Assembly (NCBI GenBank): GCA_021202635.1
Contig: JAJQCQ010000093.1
Location: 81,910 to 145,909, forward strand
Reading direction: 5' to 3'
Length of the DNA: 64,000 nucleotides
Source of the DNA: Lachnospiraceae bacterium
GTDB taxonomy: Bacteria; Bacillota; Clostridia; Lachnospirales; Lachnospiraceae
Numbering within the stretch: position 1 is the stretch's first letter; each line of letters begins with the position of its first letter. The position numbers and the translations under genes were made by a program. Positions 63,568 through 64,000 of the stretch are shown here, in pieces. Under the pieces are notes generated by a model. The model had not been told where the DNA came from, did not search any database, and saw only the letters and a list, made by a program, of their open reading frames with translations.

Positions 63568-63933
63568 TTATCCCCTTGCTATATTTGCAAATCGAATTCC
63601 CGCACTTATTACTTCGTCAATATTCTCCATTAATTCCATCAACTGATTCGCAATCTGTTCTTGTTTTTGAGATGGTTCGCCAGCATAAAATGCTATTTTA
63701 TTCGTTGCAAATTTTCCAGCTTGCGGAATACAAATCGAGTCTGACAAAAAGAATTCCACGTTTTTGCCTAGTCCACGTGCAATTTTTTCCATATCCGAGC
63801 CACTTTCCTCTTGCGCACCAGTCAATAAACGGGATATTTTATTCTTATCTATACCCGTAACCCTGCACAAGTATGTTTGTTTTATTTTCATCTCTGACAG
63901 GTATTTGTTTACGTTACTTATAAACTTTGTCAT
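63568..63933 (-). CDS. XRE family HTH regulator
   Basis: The 121-residue protein has an N-terminal helix-turn-helix (FISNVNKYLSEMKIKQTYLCRVTGIDKNKISRLLTG) and GSDMEKIARGLGKNVEFFL of the Cro/CI family, followed by a helical tail (QKQEQIANQLMELMENIDEV). It probably represses its own operon, in which the ImmA/IrrE protease and PIN-like protein follow. A promoter-like TTGTAA-17-TATCAC lies upstream near the window end. The start at 63933 has AAAGGATG upstream. Confidence 0.82.
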   Translation of the reverse strand: MTKFISNVNKYLSEMKIKQTYLCRVTGIDKNKISRLLTGAQEESGSDMEKIARGLGKNVEFFLSDSICIPQAGKFATNKIAFYAGEPSQKQEQIANQLMELMENIDEVISAGIRFANIARG

Positions 63934-64000
63934 GTTATCATCCTTTTTGTTTTCTCTAAATTTGTGATATTTTATTCTTCTTTCAATTACAATTATACTC

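Overview
The window looks like a moderately GC-rich chromosomal segment of an anaerobic, spore-forming Firmicute, most likely a Lachnospiraceae (Clostridium cluster XIVa) relative. Pointers are spoIIP, a SpoIID-like protein with a peptidoglycan-binding domain, CIRCE/HrcA control of hrcA-grpE-dnaK-dnaJ, a monomeric [FeFe]-hydrogenase, a two-subunit oxygen-labile fumarase, a 2-hydroxyacyl-CoA dehydratase/activase set, GlnRS, MtaB, IreB and a NupNOPQ-type nucleoside ABC transporter. Most genes lie on the minus strand. I see no rRNA, tRNA, CRISPR array or transposase.

Layout. 1-9.3 kb: the start of carA, a SpoIID/PG-binding protein, nrdR, lepA, spoIIP, three small proteins and a MocR regulator coupled to a YdcF-family gene. 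9.3-17.6 kb: glnS, homocysteine methyltransferase, [FeFe]-hydrogenase, fumarase, then tRNA wobble modification (TrmR and a U32 TrhP-like protein) and YlbF. 17.6-28 kb: RNase J, DUF1292, ruvX, ireB, mtaB, a histidine-less HPr-like protein, thiI with a cysteine desulfurase (s4U pathway), a DUF4160 pair, a broken rsmE and prmA. 28-34.4 kb: the heat-shock operon behind CIRCE and a sigma-A promoter. 34.5-41 kb: surface proteins (SGNH-like, beta-lactamase-like hydrolase with wall-binding repeats, and a large lipoprotein with a tandem domain). 41-47.5 kb: aldo/keto reductase, a split 2-hydroxyacyl-CoA dehydratase/activase system and a MATE exporter. 47.5-51.7 kb: copper export (copA, csoR) and nth. 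51.8-58 kb: nucleoside transporter and a patatin lipase. 58-61.7 kb: a CobC-CbiD fusion and a broken MATE gene. 61.8-64 kb: a visibly AT-rich island with XRE regulator, ImmA/IrrE metallopeptidase and a PIN-like protein, probably acquired.

Three features stand out beyond the ordinary genes. First, several intergenic regions carry dispersed structured repeats. One family is a bulged hairpin whose stem bases change in a compensating way between copies and which follows gene ends. Another is a ~62-bp palindrome found just after stop codons. Second, the XRE/ImmA/PIN trio is the best candidate for a poorly described defence or toxin-antitoxin-like system. Third, rsmE, the dehydratase activase and one MATE gene are each broken by a single-base change in a homopolymer. 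That pattern suggests sequencing error, although real slippage cannot be excluded. A strong internal ribosome binding site in copA also suggests that its C-terminal metal-binding domain may be made separately as a CopZ-like chaperone.
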